Positions 1 to 8,397 of a DNA stretch of 64,000 nucleotides are shown here, piece by piece. A model generated the notes under the pieces. That model did no database searches. It worked only from the letters and a program-made list of their open reading frames with translations, and was not told the origin of the DNA. Source of the stretch: Bacillus sp. OxB-1 (GTDB lineage Bacteria; Bacillota; Bacilli; Bacillales_A; Planococcaceae); NCBI RefSeq assembly GCF_000829195.1, contig NZ_AP013294.1, positions 2,119,001 through 2,183,000 of the forward strand, read 5' to 3'. The number at the start of each line of letters is the position of its first letter. The stretch's first letter is position 1. A program made the translations under genes and the position numbers.

Positions 1-258
1 ATGGCAATCAATTCACTATCCTATAGTGAGCATGAAGCGATTGAGCATATTTTCAATGAATTGGACGGAAGCGAAGGTTTGCTCGTCGCATCCAAAATTG
101 CGGATCGCGTTGGGATTACAAGATCGGTTATCGTCAATGCGTTGCGTAAACTGGAAAGTGCCGGCGTTATCGAATCCCGTTCGCTCGGTATGAAAGGTAC
201 TTATATTAAAGTATTGAACAGTAAATTCCTTGAAGAATTGGAAAAGCAAAAATCATAA
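1..258 (+). CDS. codY: CodY, GTP- and branched-chain amino-acid-sensing transcriptional repressor (C-terminal part)
   Basis: CodY is a global nutritional regulator of low-GC Gram-positive bacteria. It binds DNA when loaded with GTP and branched-chain amino acids. Only the last 85 residues are in the window; the family is about 259 residues long, so the ATG at position 1 is an internal methionine and the gene starts upstream. The visible part is the winged helix-turn-helix domain, with the highly conserved [19 protein letters not shown] recognition region followed by [16 protein letters not shown] and the wing [11 protein letters not shown]. codY directly precedes flgB in B. subtilis too. The terminator expected after the gene appears to be broken by the insertion sequence that starts at 333. 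Confidence 0.96.
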   Translation: MAINSLSYSEHEAIEHIFNELDGSEGLLVASKIADRVGITRSVIVNALRKLESAGVIESRSLGMKGTYIKVLNSKFLEELEKQKS

Positions 259-380
259 AACTGCCCGGATTCGGCTAAGGCAGACCAACTGCCCAGCCGT
301 TCTCTGAAAATAAATTACTTCTTCCTAATTAGAGGCCACTGAAAAACTCACTTTTTAATTTGCAAGGTACCCCGAAATCT

Positions 381-428
381 AAAAAGACACCATCTCGTTC
401 ATTTTTTCGAACGAAATGGTGTCTTTTT
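381..428. terminator. Bidirectional terminator after the IS1182-type transposase
   Basis: A 20-bp inverted repeat with one mismatch (381-400 with 409-428) around an 8-base loop. It has A5 on the left and T5 on the right, so it reads as an intrinsic terminator in both directions. It would end the transposase transcript (minus strand) and stop any transcript leaving codY (plus strand), possibly replacing the codY terminator split by the insertion. Confidence 0.75.
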
Positions 429-440
429 CTTTGGTTTTTC

Positions 441-1901
441 TTACTTTGCTTCTTTCATTAAGGTTATGATTCGTTTGAGATTAACAGCGAAAATGGTCAT
501 GGCTCCCTGCATCTGCATGCCAAATAGACCCGTGGATGTGGCTACATCGTACCCGTGTCTTTGTTTTAATTCACTATTCTTCGCTTCGATCTTATAGCGG
601 GATTTGGCTTTCATCTTAAACCCATCGCTATTTTGAAACGCTTCCTGCTCCTTGTGTTCTGTCGATTTTATCGAGATGGAATACGTTTTACTCTTGGCAC
701 CCTCTTTATAACAGCCCTCGCGGAGGGGACATACCTTACATTTTTCAATGTCAAAATAGTAAGTGTGCTTTTGGTTCTTTCCTTGGTTTTTCTTGCCTGT
801 CCGCGCTTTGCGAATAGCCAAATGACCAGCTTTACACACATACATTACGGCATCCTTATTGAATTCAAATTCATCTTCTTTCGTGCGGCCACCATGTGTA
901 ATTTGGGGATTTAATTTCGATATCAATTCAAGCTCATTTTCTTTTGTGTAGAGGATATTATCTTTTTCCGAATAAGCGGTATCTCCGATTACCGTTTCAA
1001 TCTCCATACCCGTTTTTTGGCTTTTTTCAATCAATTCTTGTAGATATTTACCGTCGCTTTTTTCACCAGTCGTCACAATTGCGGCGGTAATGAGTCGCTC
1101 ATCGCTCATTGCGATATGTGTTTTATAGCCGAAGAAAGAGGAGTCAGCCGTTTTATGACCGACACGTGCGTCTGGATCTGTTGAGTAATTAAGCTGTTCT
1201 GTATAATCTTCGACTACTTCTTTTAACACATTTAATTTTTCCTGGACAGCTGGAATTCGGGCAATGTGAACTTCGCCTTCAACGACGGAGATGACCTTCC
1301 GACAGTAGGCAATTTCATCTGTCACTTCGTTAGAAGTGGTTTTAGGCGGGAATTTCTCTTTCATGGACTCATCGATTTGATAGACCGCTTTTCGTACATT
1401 TTTGGATTTCTCCATTAAAAATTCCTTGGGTGACTTTTGGTTGTATCGAGATTTTGTATGCGTCGCGTCCACGATGATGGTTTTACTTTTGATCAGATTT
1501 TCTTCCAGTGCGATCTCAACTGTTTTATCAATAAGCATGTCTACTAAACCTGCATCTTGAAGACGCAATTTACGGCATTTCGTTAATGAACTTGGATTGA
1601 TGACGGGATCTTCCGGAGCCATGTCCAAGAAATACTTAAAGGACATGTCATATTTTGAACGTTCAACTACATCAACATCTGATAAGTCGAAGATTGACTT
1701 CAGCAGCAGATATTTAAACATGCGAATCGGAGGCACCGCGTTGCGGCCATTATCCAAGCAATATTTACTTTTCAACTCCTCGAGAATGAATGTGAAATCA
1801 ACAAGTTCATTAATTTGACGCAGCATATTATCCTTTGGGACGACGATATCGTAAATTGCCATATATGGACTGAGGTTCAGAGATTCTTGATTGGAGATCA
1901 T
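441..1901 (-). CDS. IS1182-family DDE transposase
   Basis: A 486-residue transposase, intact with no frameshift. The N-terminal part (about 25-110) is the DUF772-type region common to IS5/IS1182 transposases. Candidate catalytic acidic residues are the D of IIVDATHTKSR (near 145), the D of VIGDTAYSEKD (near 304) and the E of RYKIEAKNSELK (near 439). A cysteine-rich CKVCPLREGC motif typical of this family precedes the last one. The ATG at 1901 is preferred over the upstream GTG at 1913 because AGGTGG lies 8 bases ahead of it. A TATAAT-like -10 for this strand occupies 1931-1936. Probably still functional. Confidence 0.88.
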   Translation of the reverse strand: MISNQESLNLSPYMAIYDIVVPKDNMLRQINELVDFTFILEELKSKYCLDNGRNAVPPIRMFKYLLLKSIFDLSDVDVVERSKYDMSFKYFLDMAPEDPVINPSSLTKCRKLRLQDAGLVDMLIDKTVEIALEENLIKSKTIIVDATHTKSRYNQKSPKEFLMEKSKNVRKAVYQIDESMKEKFPPKTTSNEVTDEIAYCRKVISVVEGEVHIARIPAVQEKLNVLKEVVEDYTEQLNYSTDPDARVGHKTADSSFFGYKTHIAMSDERLITAAIVTTGEKSDGKYLQELIEKSQKTGMEIETVIGDTAYSEKDNILYTKENELELISKLNPQITHGGRTKEDEFEFNKDAVMYVCKAGHLAIRKARTGKKNQGKNQKHTYYFDIEKCKVCPLREGCYKEGAKSKTYSISIKSTEHKEQEAFQNSDGFKMKAKSRYKIEAKNSELKQRHGYDVATSTGLFGMQMQGAMTIFAVNLKRIITLMKEAK

Positions 1902-1930
1902 CAGGGACACCACCTGGATTTAATAGGTTG

Positions 1931-1936
1931 ATTATA
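1931..1936 (-). promoter_or_regulatory. Putative -10 box of the IS1182-type transposase
   Basis: On the minus strand this reads TATAAT, about 30 bases ahead of the transposase start and directly after the strong hairpin at 1941-1990. No clear -35 box was found. Confidence 0.4.
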
Positions 1937-1940
1937 CAAT

Positions 1941-1990
1941 AAAAACGGCGATCCATTCCTCGATGAAAGGAATTGGATCGCTGTTTTTTT
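1941..1990. terminator. Hairpin insulating the transposase promoter
   Basis: An inverted repeat with A5 and T7 ends: AAAAACGGCGATCC on the left pairs with GGATCGCTGTTTTT on the right, extended by ATTCCT/AGGAAT. It lies directly upstream of the transposase -10 box. Many insertion sequences carry such hairpins to block transcription entering from the flank; that role is inferred here. Confidence 0.6.
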
Positions 1991-2012
1991 ACTTTATATG
2001 CGGGTGAGTCCC

Positions 2013-2139
2013 GTTGATTGGAGTGCAGAGCGGCGACTCCTGTGGGATTAGCGGGACAGGTGAGACCCCGCAGGAGCGAAGCGACGAGGAGGCTCACCGC
2101 CCGCCCCACGGAAAGCGTCCGCTCGGAACGGAAATCAAC
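2013..2139 (+). repeat. Dispersed structured repeat, copy 1 (short form), inside the IS1182-type element
   Basis: A 127-bp GC-rich unit that starts GTTGATT and ends AATCAAC. It contains CGACTCCTG...ACCCCGCAGGAG and GAGGAGGCTCA, and GGAAAGCGTCCGC near the end. Arms GCGGGACAGGTGAG (2051-2064) and CTCACCGCCCGC (2093-2104) can pair. Similar units lie at 13167-13289 (short form), 20216-20473 (reverse, long form) and 63343-63499 (degenerate long form). Comparable repeats are widespread between genes in Bacillaceae and Planococcaceae, but I know of no established function. No protein-coding signal. Confidence 0.8.
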
Positions 2140-2348
2140 AGTTATAGCATAAGACCTCTTAAGTGGACTTTTTCAGTGGCCTCCCTAATTAGGGGGAAGT
2201 TTTTTATTTCGAGAAATTTATACACATATATGAAAATTATATCCAATTGAGGTGTCGCTAAGGCAAACGGCCTAAAATACTGGTCAGATTATTTTTGCAA
2301 TATCAATAAAAAGGCTATTTGGCACCATTAAAATTGTGCTATATTTCA

Positions 2349-2378
2349 TAGACAAGGATTGACGAAATCCGCTACAAT
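2349..2378 (+). promoter_or_regulatory. Putative sigma-A promoter of the fla/che operon
   Basis: TAGACA (2349-2354, five of six to TTGACA) is followed after 18 bases by TACAAT (2373-2378), about 80 bases ahead of flgB. It fits a vegetative promoter driving the operon. No convincing sigma-D (TAAA...GCCGATAT) site was seen here. The rest of 2183-2458 shows no gene. Confidence 0.5.
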
Positions 2379-2458
2379 AGAGTTATGTGTTGAAAATGGA
2401 AGAATAATAGAAGATGAAAATATAATGCGAGAAATGATTTTGAAAGAGGTGTGTTTTT

Positions 2459-2854
2459 TTGAATATCTTCGGCTCATCGATATCGAATTTGGAGCGGGGG
2501 CTGGATTATTCAGCTACTAAAGCAAAGGCGATTTCACAAAATATCGCAAACGTGGACACCCCGAATTACAAAGCGAAAAATGTCAGCTTCAAAGAGATGT
2601 TGGCGAATGCAAAAATGGAAAATTTGCAAGCATACCGGACCGACGAGCGTCATATCCCTTTTCGCCAACAGGCTTCGCATCCGGGGGTCTTCAGCTATTC
2701 CAATTTCCGATACCGCCAAGACGGGAATGGTGTCGATATGGATAAGGAACAATCGGATCTTGCGGCGAACCAAATCTACTATAATGCTTTAATCGACAGA
2801 ATGAATGGCAAATTTAATACATTGCAAAATGTGATTAAAGGAGGAGGACGTTAA
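2459..2854 (+). CDS. flgB: Flagellar basal-body proximal rod protein FlgB
   Basis: One of the rod proteins that cross the cell wall and connect the MS ring to the hook; exported by the flagellar type III apparatus. The 131 residues match the family length. The flagellar rod signature ANVDTPNYKA is at about 30-39. The start is TTG, supported by AGAGGTG seven bases upstream; no in-frame ATG precedes the conserved N-terminus MNIFGSSISNLERGLDYS. First gene of the fla/che operon; flgC follows after 2 bases. Confidence 0.95.
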   Translation: MNIFGSSISNLERGLDYSATKAKAISQNIANVDTPNYKAKNVSFKEMLANAKMENLQAYRTDERHIPFRQQASHPGVFSYSNFRYRQDGNGVDMDKEQSDLAANQIYYNALIDRMNGKFNTLQNVIKGGGR

Positions 2855-2856
2855 CG

Positions 2857-3318
2857 ATGTCAATTTTCCATAGTTTAAATACGTCGGCTTCCGCATTGAC
2901 TGCACAGAGGATGCGGATGGATGTTATTTCTTCCAATATGGCAAATATCGACACGACGCGCGGCCGGATGGTCGATGGTGAGTGGCAACCGTATCGCCGG
3001 AAGACTGTTACGTTCCAACCGCGGGAAGGCCAGTTTGCCACTATGCTGCAAGCCGCGATGGGGAGGTCGGTAAAAGGCTCGGCTGGATACGGAGTCACGA
3101 TTTCCCGTATTAAGGAAGACACGGAAACACCATTCAAACTCGTATTCGATCCGACACATCCGGATGCCAATGAGGAGGGATATGTCTCCATGCCAAACGT
3201 CGACCCGCTAAGGGAGACGATCGACCTCTTATCGGCGACCCGTTCCTTTGAAGCGAATGTGACGGTAATGAATGCGAACAAAGCGATGCTCATGAAAGCA
3301 CTTGAAATCGGAAAATAA
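2857..3318 (+). CDS. flgC: Flagellar basal-body rod protein FlgC
   Basis: Proximal rod subunit, 153 residues. It shows the rod-family N-terminal motif SSNMANIDTTRG (about 25-36) and the conserved C-terminal helix ending NANKAMLMKALEIGK, both of which pack into the rod's coiled core. It starts at ATG with AAAGGAGGAGG upstream, 2 bases after flgB, and is followed by fliE. The order flgB-flgC-fliE is the usual one in Bacillales. Confidence 0.95.
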   Translation: MSIFHSLNTSASALTAQRMRMDVISSNMANIDTTRGRMVDGEWQPYRRKTVTFQPREGQFATMLQAAMGRSVKGSAGYGVTISRIKEDTETPFKLVFDPTHPDANEEGYVSMPNVDPLRETIDLLSATRSFEANVTVMNANKAMLMKALEIGK

Positions 3319-3335
3319 TATAAGGGGTTGACAAA

Positions 3336-3644
3336 ATGGCTATACAGCCTTTATCCGCCATCAGTCCTGCAATTGGACAGGCGAGAATCGGGACTGGTGT
3401 CCAACCGACACCGTATGAAGCGCAGCAAAGTTTCGGGAACTACTTGAAAGCGGCCATCAACGAAGTGGATAAGAAACAGATCGAATCGGATAAAATGACG
3501 CAAAAGCTGGTGCTTGGCGGCGATGTGGAACTTCATGATGTCATGATCGCAGCACAAAAAGCTTCCGTTGCGTTAAATGCGACGATGGAAGTGCGTAACA
3601 AAGTAGTAGAAGCGTATCAGGAAATCATCCGGATGCCTGTCTAA
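3336..3644 (+). CDS. fliE: Flagellar hook-basal body complex protein FliE
   Basis: FliE is the small adaptor between the MS ring (FliF) and the rod. The 102 residues match the family. The C-terminal half is diagnostic: GGDVELHDVMIAAQKASVAL followed by NATMEVRNKVVEAYQEIIRMPV. The ATG is preceded by AAGGGG. It lies between flgC and fliF, as expected for the assembly order MS ring - FliE - rod. Confidence 0.95.
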   Translation: MAIQPLSAISPAIGQARIGTGVQPTPYEAQQSFGNYLKAAINEVDKKQIESDKMTQKLVLGGDVELHDVMIAAQKASVALNATMEVRNKVVEAYQEIIRMPV

Positions 3645-3688
3645 TCGGATATGTTGTTCTGAATACGTAAAGTGACCGGGGGATTAGA

Positions 3689-5272
3689 ATGAATGAGAGA
3701 TTAGCGAAAATCAGAGCGGATATACGTGAGTTCTGGTCAAGCCGTACGAAAAAACAAAAAATCACATATATCGGTTCTGCTTCAGCGGTCATCCTACTTG
3801 CTGCATTCCTGACGTTTTTCCTATCCAGGACGGAATTCGCACCGCTCTATTCGGATGTGCCCCGGACTGAAATTGGACGGATCAAAGAAGCTCTTGACAG
3901 CCAAGGGGTCCCGAACAAAGTGGCGCCCGGAGGCACATCCATCCTCGTGCCGAAGGAGCGTGTCGATGAACTGCTCGTGACCTTGGCAGTGGAAGGAATC
4001 CCGAGTTCCGGCACACCGAATTATTCCTTTTTCACAGAAAATGCAAGCTTTGGAATGACGGATAATGAATTCAATATGGCAAAGCTCTCCACGATGCAAA
4101 ATGAACTTGCGAACCTGATCAAAGGGGTCGAAGGCGTAAAAGATGCCAAAGTGATGATCACTTTGCCGAACGAAAGCGTCTTTTTGAATGACAGCGTCCA
4201 GCAGGCGAGTGCGTCCATCGTATTGAATACCGATCCGGGACATCAGTTCACGGAGCCGCAAGTCAGGGCGTTATACACACTTGTATCAAAAAGCCTCCCG
4301 AATCTGTCGACAGACGACATCGTCATCATGAATCAGTACTCCGAATATTACGATCTGAAGGACGACACGAATTCATACGGGACAAGCGTGACCGATCAAA
4401 TTGCCATCAAGAAGACAATCGAACGCGATTTGCAGCGACAACTGCAGTCCATGCTCGGAACGATGATGGGCCATGACAAAGTGCTCGTCTCCGTCACGAC
4501 GGATATTGATTTCCATTTGGAGAACAGGGAAGAGAATCTAGTGACGCCGGTGGATGAAGAGAGCATGGAAGGGATTGCGCTCAGCGTCCAACGGATTACG
4601 GAATCATTCACTGGCACCGGTGCAGGAGCAGGCGGTACACCGGAAGCGGAGGACCCGACGGATAACCGGACAGGCTTCGTCGAAGGTACTTTCGGGAATG
4701 GTGATTATGAGAGGATCGAAGAGACGGTCAATAACGAAGTCAACCGGATCCGTAAAGAAATTGTCGAAAGTCCGTATAAAATCCGGGATATCGGGATCCA
4801 AGTGGTGGTCGATTCCGATCCGGCATCAATGGCGCCTGGATTGCAAGGCAATATCGAACAACTTCTATCCACAGTTGTGCGCACATCCTTGGACAAAGTG
4901 GCCGCCGGCGATTTGACGGAAGAGGCCATCAACGACAAAATCTTCGTCTCCGCTCAACCATTTGAAGGGAAACCGGATCTGACGACTGACTCGCAGCCGA
5001 TCAACATACCGTGGTGGGTCTATGTAATCGGTGCAGCTCTACTGCTCGTCATCGGAATTCTCGTATTCGCGTACTTCCGTAAACGACGGAGAGAAAGAGA
5101 AATGGAAGAAGAACTGGTCTTTGAAGAACAACAAGCCGCCATCGAGGTGGACGATATCAATACCGAGGTGGAAACGGAAGGGACCCTTCGACGGAAGCAA
5201 CTTGAAAAAATGGCGAAAGAGAAACCGGAAGAGTTTGCCAAACTATTACGCACATGGATAGCCGAGGAATGA
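3689..5272 (+). CDS. fliF: Flagellar MS-ring protein FliF
   Basis: FliF forms the membrane-embedded MS ring on which the rod, the C-ring and the export gate are built. The 527 residues are of usual length. One transmembrane segment lies at about 25-45 (ITYIGSASAVILLAAFLTFF) and a second near 441-465 (WWVYVIGAALLLVIGILVFA). They flank the large extracytoplasmic YscJ/FliF ring-building domains. The cytoplasmic tail after the second segment ends LRTWIAEE, the typical FliG-binding end. GGGGG precedes the ATG. Confidence 0.96.
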   Translation: MNERLAKIRADIREFWSSRTKKQKITYIGSASAVILLAAFLTFFLSRTEFAPLYSDVPRTEIGRIKEALDSQGVPNKVAPGGTSILVPKERVDELLVTLAVEGIPSSGTPNYSFFTENASFGMTDNEFNMAKLSTMQNELANLIKGVEGVKDAKVMITLPNESVFLNDSVQQASASIVLNTDPGHQFTEPQVRALYTLVSKSLPNLSTDDIVIMNQYSEYYDLKDDTNSYGTSVTDQIAIKKTIERDLQRQLQSMLGTMMGHDKVLVSVTTDIDFHLENREENLVTPVDEESMEGIALSVQRITESFTGTGAGAGGTPEAEDPTDNRTGFVEGTFGNGDYERIEETVNNEVNRIRKEIVESPYKIRDIGIQVVVDSDPASMAPGLQGNIEQLLSTVVRTSLDKVAAGDLTEEAINDKIFVSAQPFEGKPDLTTDSQPINIPWWVYVIGAALLLVIGILVFAYFRKRRREREMEEELVFEEQQAAIEVDDINTEVETEGTLRRKQLEKMAKEKPEEFAKLLRTWIAEE

Positions 5273-5286
5273 CGGAGGGATGAAGA

Positions 5287-6300
5287 GTGGTTAAGAGAGA
5301 AAAAGGGATGACAGGGAAACAAAAAGCGGCACTCCTGCTCATTTCCCTCGGCCCGGAAGTTTCAGCGGCAGTCTATAAGCATTTGAATGAAGACGAGATC
5401 GAACGGTTGACGCTCGAGATTTCCAGCGTCAAAAAAGTGGAGTCATCCGTGAAGGAAGAGATCATCGAAGAATTCCACAACATCGCCTTGGCGCAGGATT
5501 ATATTTCCCAAGGCGGGATCGGCTACGCGAAGACCGTATTGGAAAAGGCGCTCGGCAAAGACCATGCACAAGCGATCATCAATCGCCTCACTTCGTCCTT
5601 GCAAGTACGGCCGTTCGACTTCGCTCGCAGGGCGGACCCTGGACAGATTCTGAACTTTATCCAGAACGAGCATCCACAGACAATCGCGTTGATCCTTTCC
5701 TATTTGGAAGCGGAACAGGCCGGGATGATCCTGTCCTCCTTGCCGCAGGAAGTCCAAGCGGACATCGCCAAACGGATTGCGACAATGGATTCGACATCAC
5801 CGGAAGTGATCAGCGAAATCGAGGCGGTGCTGGAACGGAAACTATCTTCGACCGTGACACAGGACTTTACGGAAACCGGCGGAGTCGATGCGGTTGTCCA
5901 AGTGTTGAATGGTGTCGACAGGACGACGGAGAAAACGATCCTCGACGCATTGGAAATCCAAGACCCAGAACTCGCGGAAGAGATCCGCAAGCGGATGTTC
6001 GTATTCGAAGACATCGTTACGCTTGATAATCGTTCGATCCAGCGCATTATCCGTGATTGTGAAAATGAAGATTTGATCCTCTCATTGAAAGTTTCCAGCG
6101 AGGAAGTGAAGGAAGTCCTCTTCCGGAATATGTCTTCCCGGATGGCGGAATCTTTCCAAGAGGAAATGGAAATCATGGGACCAGTCCGGCTTCGCGATGT
6201 GGAAGAGGCGCAATCCCGTATTGTCGGCGTGATCAGAAGACTGGAAGATTCGGGTGAAATCATCATTGCACGTGGTGGAGGAGATGACATCATTGTCTAA
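5287..6300 (+). CDS. fliG: Flagellar motor switch protein FliG
   Basis: FliG is the C-ring component that contacts the stator and converts ion flow into torque. The 337 residues cover the N-terminal FliF-binding domain, the middle domain with EHPQTIALILSYL (about 127-139), and the C-terminal torque domain with charged helices around RSIQRIIRDCENEDLILSLK. The start is GTG, with GACGGAGGG shortly upstream. fliH begins inside its last codons, showing tight coupling. Confidence 0.96.
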   Translation: MVKREKGMTGKQKAALLLISLGPEVSAAVYKHLNEDEIERLTLEISSVKKVESSVKEEIIEEFHNIALAQDYISQGGIGYAKTVLEKALGKDHAQAIINRLTSSLQVRPFDFARRADPGQILNFIQNEHPQTIALILSYLEAEQAGMILSSLPQEVQADIAKRIATMDSTSPEVISEIEAVLERKLSSTVTQDFTETGGVDAVVQVLNGVDRTTEKTILDALEIQDPELAEEIRKRMFVFEDIVTLDNRSIQRIIRDCENEDLILSLKVSSEEVKEVLFRNMSSRMAESFQEEMEIMGPVRLRDVEEAQSRIVGVIRRLEDSGEIIIARGGGDDIIV

Positions 6301-7063
6301 AGTGTATCGCTCCCATCGTACCGTTTCGGTAGAAGGCCGGACGAGAAAAATCGGCATCCGCAGTTTCGAACTGCCGCAAGAGATAGGGAACGAGGAGACT
6401 TTGTCACTCGATGCCGTCTTGGCGGAACGCGACAGGCTGCTGGAAACTGCGAATCATTCCATAGCCCAAGAGAAGGCCGCTATCGAGAGAATGAGACAAA
6501 CCGCCACTGACGACATCGCGGCTATGCAGGCTGCATGGGTAGAGGAAAAGCGAGCGCTTGAACAACAGGCCTATGAAGAAGGGTTTCAAGCCGGTTTCAC
6601 GGAAGGTAGGGAAAAAGCGCTAGCCGACATGGCATCTTCCGTGGAATTGGCCAATGAAACGACCGAACTATCTTATAAAAATGCCAATAAATATCTCAAC
6701 AGCCAAGAGCGGGTCATCTTAGACCTAGCCATCCGCTCCGCAGAACGGATCATCGGGAAAATGATAGAAGAAAATGAGGATACGTACTTGGATATCGTCA
6801 GAAGGGCACTGAAAGAAGCGAGGGAATCGAAAGAAGTGAAGCTTTATGTTTCGCTCGATTATTATGGGCTTGTATCGGACAATCGTGCGGAATTGGCTTC
6901 GATCTTCCCTCCTGATATCCCGTTTCTCATTTTCGCGAATGATGATTTCGAAGCGACGGAGTGCATTATCGAGACGAATCGAGGAAGAATTGTCGTCAGT
7001 GTTGATGAACAGCTGAATGAATTAAGGGAGAAACTCGTCGAAATCATGGAAAGTGGTGATTGA
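6284..7063 (+). CDS. fliH: Flagellar export stator protein FliH
   Basis: FliH binds and regulates the export ATPase FliI and tethers it to the C-ring. It is about 259 residues, with an N-terminal coiled region, a glycine-patterned helix YEEGFQAGFTEGREKAL (about 96-112), and a C-terminal domain similar to the ATP-synthase delta/b stalk (LDLAIRSAERIIGKMI). It overlaps the end of fliG. The start is uncertain: ATG 6284 is only two bases from GGAGG, while TTG 6293 (then SKVYRSHRTVS) has spacing of 11. The downstream TTG may be the real start. Confidence 0.88.
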   Translation: MTSLSKVYRSHRTVSVEGRTRKIGIRSFELPQEIGNEETLSLDAVLAERDRLLETANHSIAQEKAAIERMRQTATDDIAAMQAAWVEEKRALEQQAYEEGFQAGFTEGREKALADMASSVELANETTELSYKNANKYLNSQERVILDLAIRSAERIIGKMIEENEDTYLDIVRRALKEARESKEVKLYVSLDYYGLVSDNRAELASIFPPDIPFLIFANDDFEATECIIETNRGRIVVSVDEQLNELREKLVEIMESGD

Positions 7064-7065
7064 CG

Positions 7066-8397
7066 ATGAAAAAGGCGGAACAGTTAACCGAGTTCATTCC
7101 GAAGGTGAAAACTTTCAAAAAGTTTGGGCGGGTCATCCGTGTCGTCGGGCTGATGATCGAATCGCAAGGCCCGGAAAGCTCGATCGGCGATGTATGCCGG
7201 ATCCACTTGAACCGTGCAGGAGCCAAAGATGCCGTCATTTTAGCGGAAGTGGTCGGTTTCAGGGAAGAGATTGTCATTTTGATGCCATACACGGACATTC
7301 GTGACATCTCAAGCGGTTGTCTTGTGGAAGGTTCCGGAAAGCCGCTTGAAGTGAAAGTGGGTATGAACCTCGTCGGGCAAGTTTTGGACTCGATGGGCAG
7401 GCCGATCGACGGCCACCCCTTGCCGAAGGGGTTGACATCCGTACGCACCGAGCACGATCCGCCAAACGCTTTGACCCGGCCGCCGATCAATGACAAGCTG
7501 GCAGTCGGCGTGAAAGCGATCGATGCGATGCTGACTGTCGGAAACGGCCAGAGGGTCGGAATTTTCGCCGGCTCGGGGGTCGGAAAAAGTACGCTGCTTG
7601 GCATGATCGCGCGCAACACGACCGCTGACCTGAACGTCATCGCTCTAATTGGGGAGCGGGGTCGGGAGGTCCGGGAATTCATTGACCGCGACTTAGGTCC
7701 GGAGGGGATGAAGCGGACGATTGTCGTGGCGGCGACATCCGACCAACCGGCGCTCATGCGTATCAAAGGCGCCTTCACCGCAACAGCCATCGCCGAATAT
7801 TTTCGCGATAAAGGCATGAACGTCATGCTGATGATGGACTCCGTCACCCGGGTTGCCATGGCCCAGCGGGAAATCGGATTGGCTGTCGGGGAACCGCCCG
7901 CAACACGCGGCTATACGCCATCCGTTTTCTCCATACTGCCAAAACTGCTGGAGAGGACCGGGACAAATGAACAGGGAGCCATTACAGCGTTCTATACCGT
8001 GCTCGTCGACGGCGATGATATGAATGAGCCGATCGCGGATGCGGTGCGTGGGATCTTGGACGGCCATATCGTGCTGGACCGGACATTGGCGAATAAAGGG
8101 CAATACCCGGCCATCAATGTCCTGAAAAGTGTCAGCCGGCTCATGAACCATATCGCCAGTCACGAGCATGTCCAGTCCGCGGAAAAATTGAGGGAACTCT
8201 ACTATACGTATAATAAATCGGAAGACTTGATCAACATCGGCGCCTACAAGCGAGGCACTTCCAAAGAGATTGACCAAGCGATCGACTATGAGCCGCTCAT
8301 CACCGGCTTTCTGAAACAGAGCTATAAAGATAATATTTCAATGGAAGAAAGCATTGAAGAACTGATTGCACTTGCATCGGGAGGCGGTAAACCGTGA
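7066..8397 (+). CDS. fliI: Flagellum-specific ATPase FliI
   Basis: FliI is the hexameric ATPase of the flagellar type III export apparatus, related to the F1 beta subunit. It has 443 residues. The Walker A loop GIFAGSGVGKSTLLG is at about 165-179, the Walker B region NVMLMMDSVTRVAMAQREIG is near 250-270, and the ATPase signature PSVFSILPKLLERTG follows. Start chosen at ATG 7066, 2 bases after the fliH stop, rather than the TTG two codons earlier, because the conserved N-terminus is MKKAEQLTEFIPKV-like and GGTGAT lies upstream. Confidence 0.96.
   Translation: MKKAEQLTEFIPKVKTFKKFGRVIRVVGLMIESQGPESSIGDVCRIHLNRAGAKDAVILAEVVGFREEIVILMPYTDIRDISSGCLVEGSGKPLEVKVGMNLVGQVLDSMGRPIDGHPLPKGLTSVRTEHDPPNALTRPPINDKLAVGVKAIDAMLTVGNGQRVGIFAGSGVGKSTLLGMIARNTTADLNVIALIGERGREVREFIDRDLGPEGMKRTIVVAATSDQPALMRIKGAFTATAIAEYFRDKGMNVMLMMDSVTRVAMAQREIGLAVGEPPATRGYTPSVFSILPKLLERTGTNEQGAITAFYTVLVDGDDMNEPIADAVRGILDGHIVLDRTLANKGQYPAINVLKSVSRLMNHIASHEHVQSAEKLRELYYTYNKSEDLINIGAYKRGTSKEIDQAIDYEPLITGFLKQSYKDNISMEESIEELIALASGGGKP

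Larger units (their letters stand above)
333..2182 (-). mobile_element. IS1182-type insertion sequence inserted between codY and flgB
   Basis: Bounded by inverted repeats: AGGCCACTGAAAAA at the left tip (333-346) matches the reverse complement of the right tip (2169-2182) over 14 bases, with partial similarity further in. Length is about 1.85 kb and it contains one intact transposase gene on the minus strand. CCTAATTAG lies just outside both ends (324-332 and 2184-2192) and is a probable target duplication. The right flank reads TAATTAGGGGGAAG and then six T, as in a rho-independent terminator, so the element seems to have landed in the codY terminator. Hairpins bracket the transposase gene. 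A dispersed repeat (2013-2139) sits inside the element's right end, which is unusual. Confidence 0.85.

Noticed and set aside
1..3. ATG at position 1 as the start of an 85-residue protein
   Set aside because: It is an internal methionine of CodY; the conserved protein continues upstream of the window.
441..1901. Plus-strand open frames within the transposase gene, such as 633-914 and 1597-1818
   Set aside because: They are shadows of the clearly conserved minus-strand transposase.
2250..2300. Possible c-di-GMP (GEMM) riboswitch ahead of flgB (GGCAAACGGCCTAAA)
   Set aside because: Only a short fragment resembles the motif; the required helices and tetraloop-receptor parts could not be found.
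2359..2378. TTGACG with TACAAT as the flgB promoter
   Set aside because: The spacing is only 8 bases; TAGACA at 2349 with an 18-base spacer is a better pair.
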